Shown: piece by piece, positions 19,870 through 20,145 of the stretch | Numbering within the stretch: the first letter of the stretch is position 1 | How the letters are laid out: the number at the start of each line of letters is the position of its first letter | IMG/VR virus record: IMGVR_UViG_3300034105_001732 | Coordinates: 1 to 20,145 of that record | Length of the DNA stretch: 20,145 nucleotides | Direction: 5' to 3' (one strand) | From: a virus | Translations under genes and position numbers: made by a program | The notes under the pieces: model-generated | Told to the model about the DNA's origin: nothing | Seen by the model: the letters and a program-made list of their open reading frames with translations, nothing else | Database searches by the model: none

Positions 19870-20145
19870 GCGAAACCGATCGGGTCTCGAAGCGGGGCGA
19901 GCATCATCTGCTCGTCGAGGGTGAGGAGCCGCGACACCGACGCGAGTGCCGGGTTGTAGGACAGGTTCTCGGGACCGGAGAACTGATTGCGGTCCAACGG
20001 GTTCTGGTAGATCCGGCTCGCGATGCGCAGTGCGACGAGCCTCGCCACTTCCATCCGGTAGTCGTCGTCCGCATAGCCGGAGTCGTACTCGACCGTGACG
20101 GTGTCGGCGGATGTCGGCGCGTCGGATGCGACGCCGATCCAGCGG
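19866..20145 (-). CDS. Head-tail connector protein, N-terminus beyond the window
   Basis: The frame enters from the right edge, and about 92 codons are visible; the true start is outside. A visible ATG at 20052-20054 is internal, since the frame continues upstream without a stop through WIGVASDAPTSADTVTVEY. The later part, MEVARLVALRIASRIYQNP, is a helix with the pattern of gp6-like and gp15-like connector proteins (VA.LVA.RIA.R.Y.NP), and it ends LTLDEQMMLAPLRDPIGFA, with a terminal RDP seen in such proteins. It should form a ring between portal and tail. The neighbouring gpG-like gene agrees. Confidence 0.8.
   Translation of the reverse strand, partial: RWIGVASDAPTSADTVTVEYDSGYADDDYRMEVARLVALRIASRIYQNPLDRNQFSGPENLSYNPALASVSRLLTLDEQMMLAPLRDPIGFA

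Noticed and set aside
13489-20145. Extracellular contractile injection system rather than a phage
   Set aside because: Head-tail connector and gpG-like neck genes, a frameshifted chaperone, holin, endolysin and integrase are present, and no AAA+ ATPase typical of such systems is seen.

Overview
The window is a stretch of a temperate tailed-phage genome with a contractile tail, probably from a phage of a high-GC actinobacterium. The phage reading rests on a gene series in the usual late-gene order on the minus strand: head-tail connector, neck and tail-completion proteins, tail sheath, tail tube, tail assembly chaperones with a frameshift, tape measure, baseplate hub, spike, gp25-like wedge, baseplate J and gpI-like proteins, fibres, then lysis genes. 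The host reading rests on base composition and codon use (very GC-rich third positions, GTG starts) and on the large serine integrase; it is an inference and no host genus can be named. No clear host gene is seen.

Layout from right to left along the minus-strand late operon. 20145-16435: head-tail joining, sheath, tube and chaperones. 16430-13489: tape measure and tail-end protein. 13492-10111: compact baseplate block (hub, short OB-fold spike, gp25, J, I). 10101-6611: fibre and receptor-binding region, including two tandem paralogues of about 440 aa with a PKD-like domain and BspA-type leucine-rich repeats. 6614-5161: a small protein, three membrane proteins including an r1t-type holin, and an M15-like peptidase (the lysis cassette). 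5164-2554: a second fibre set, including a 592-aa protein with about twenty 20-residue repeats. Most junctions are ATGA, GTGA, TGATG or TAGTG overlaps, so translation is probably coupled. The operon ends in a strong terminator at 2504-2536. Its promoter lies outside the window, to the right.

The left end is different. The 5' part of a large serine integrase gene reads leftward off the window edge. Upstream of it is a 48-bp imperfect dyad (768-815, 19 of 23 arm positions paired, non-palindromic AC centre) with the size, symmetry and position expected of attP. If that is right, the sequence comes from an unintegrated phage genome or an intact phage record rather than from the edge of a prophage. 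Four small genes (871-2122) run rightward from a likely promoter overlapping this site; the last encodes a DUF3846 protein. They meet the late operon at a bidirectional terminator (2138-2171). A 55-aa minus-strand gene (2180-2347) sits between the two terminators.

No tRNA, rRNA, CRISPR array or insertion sequence was seen.
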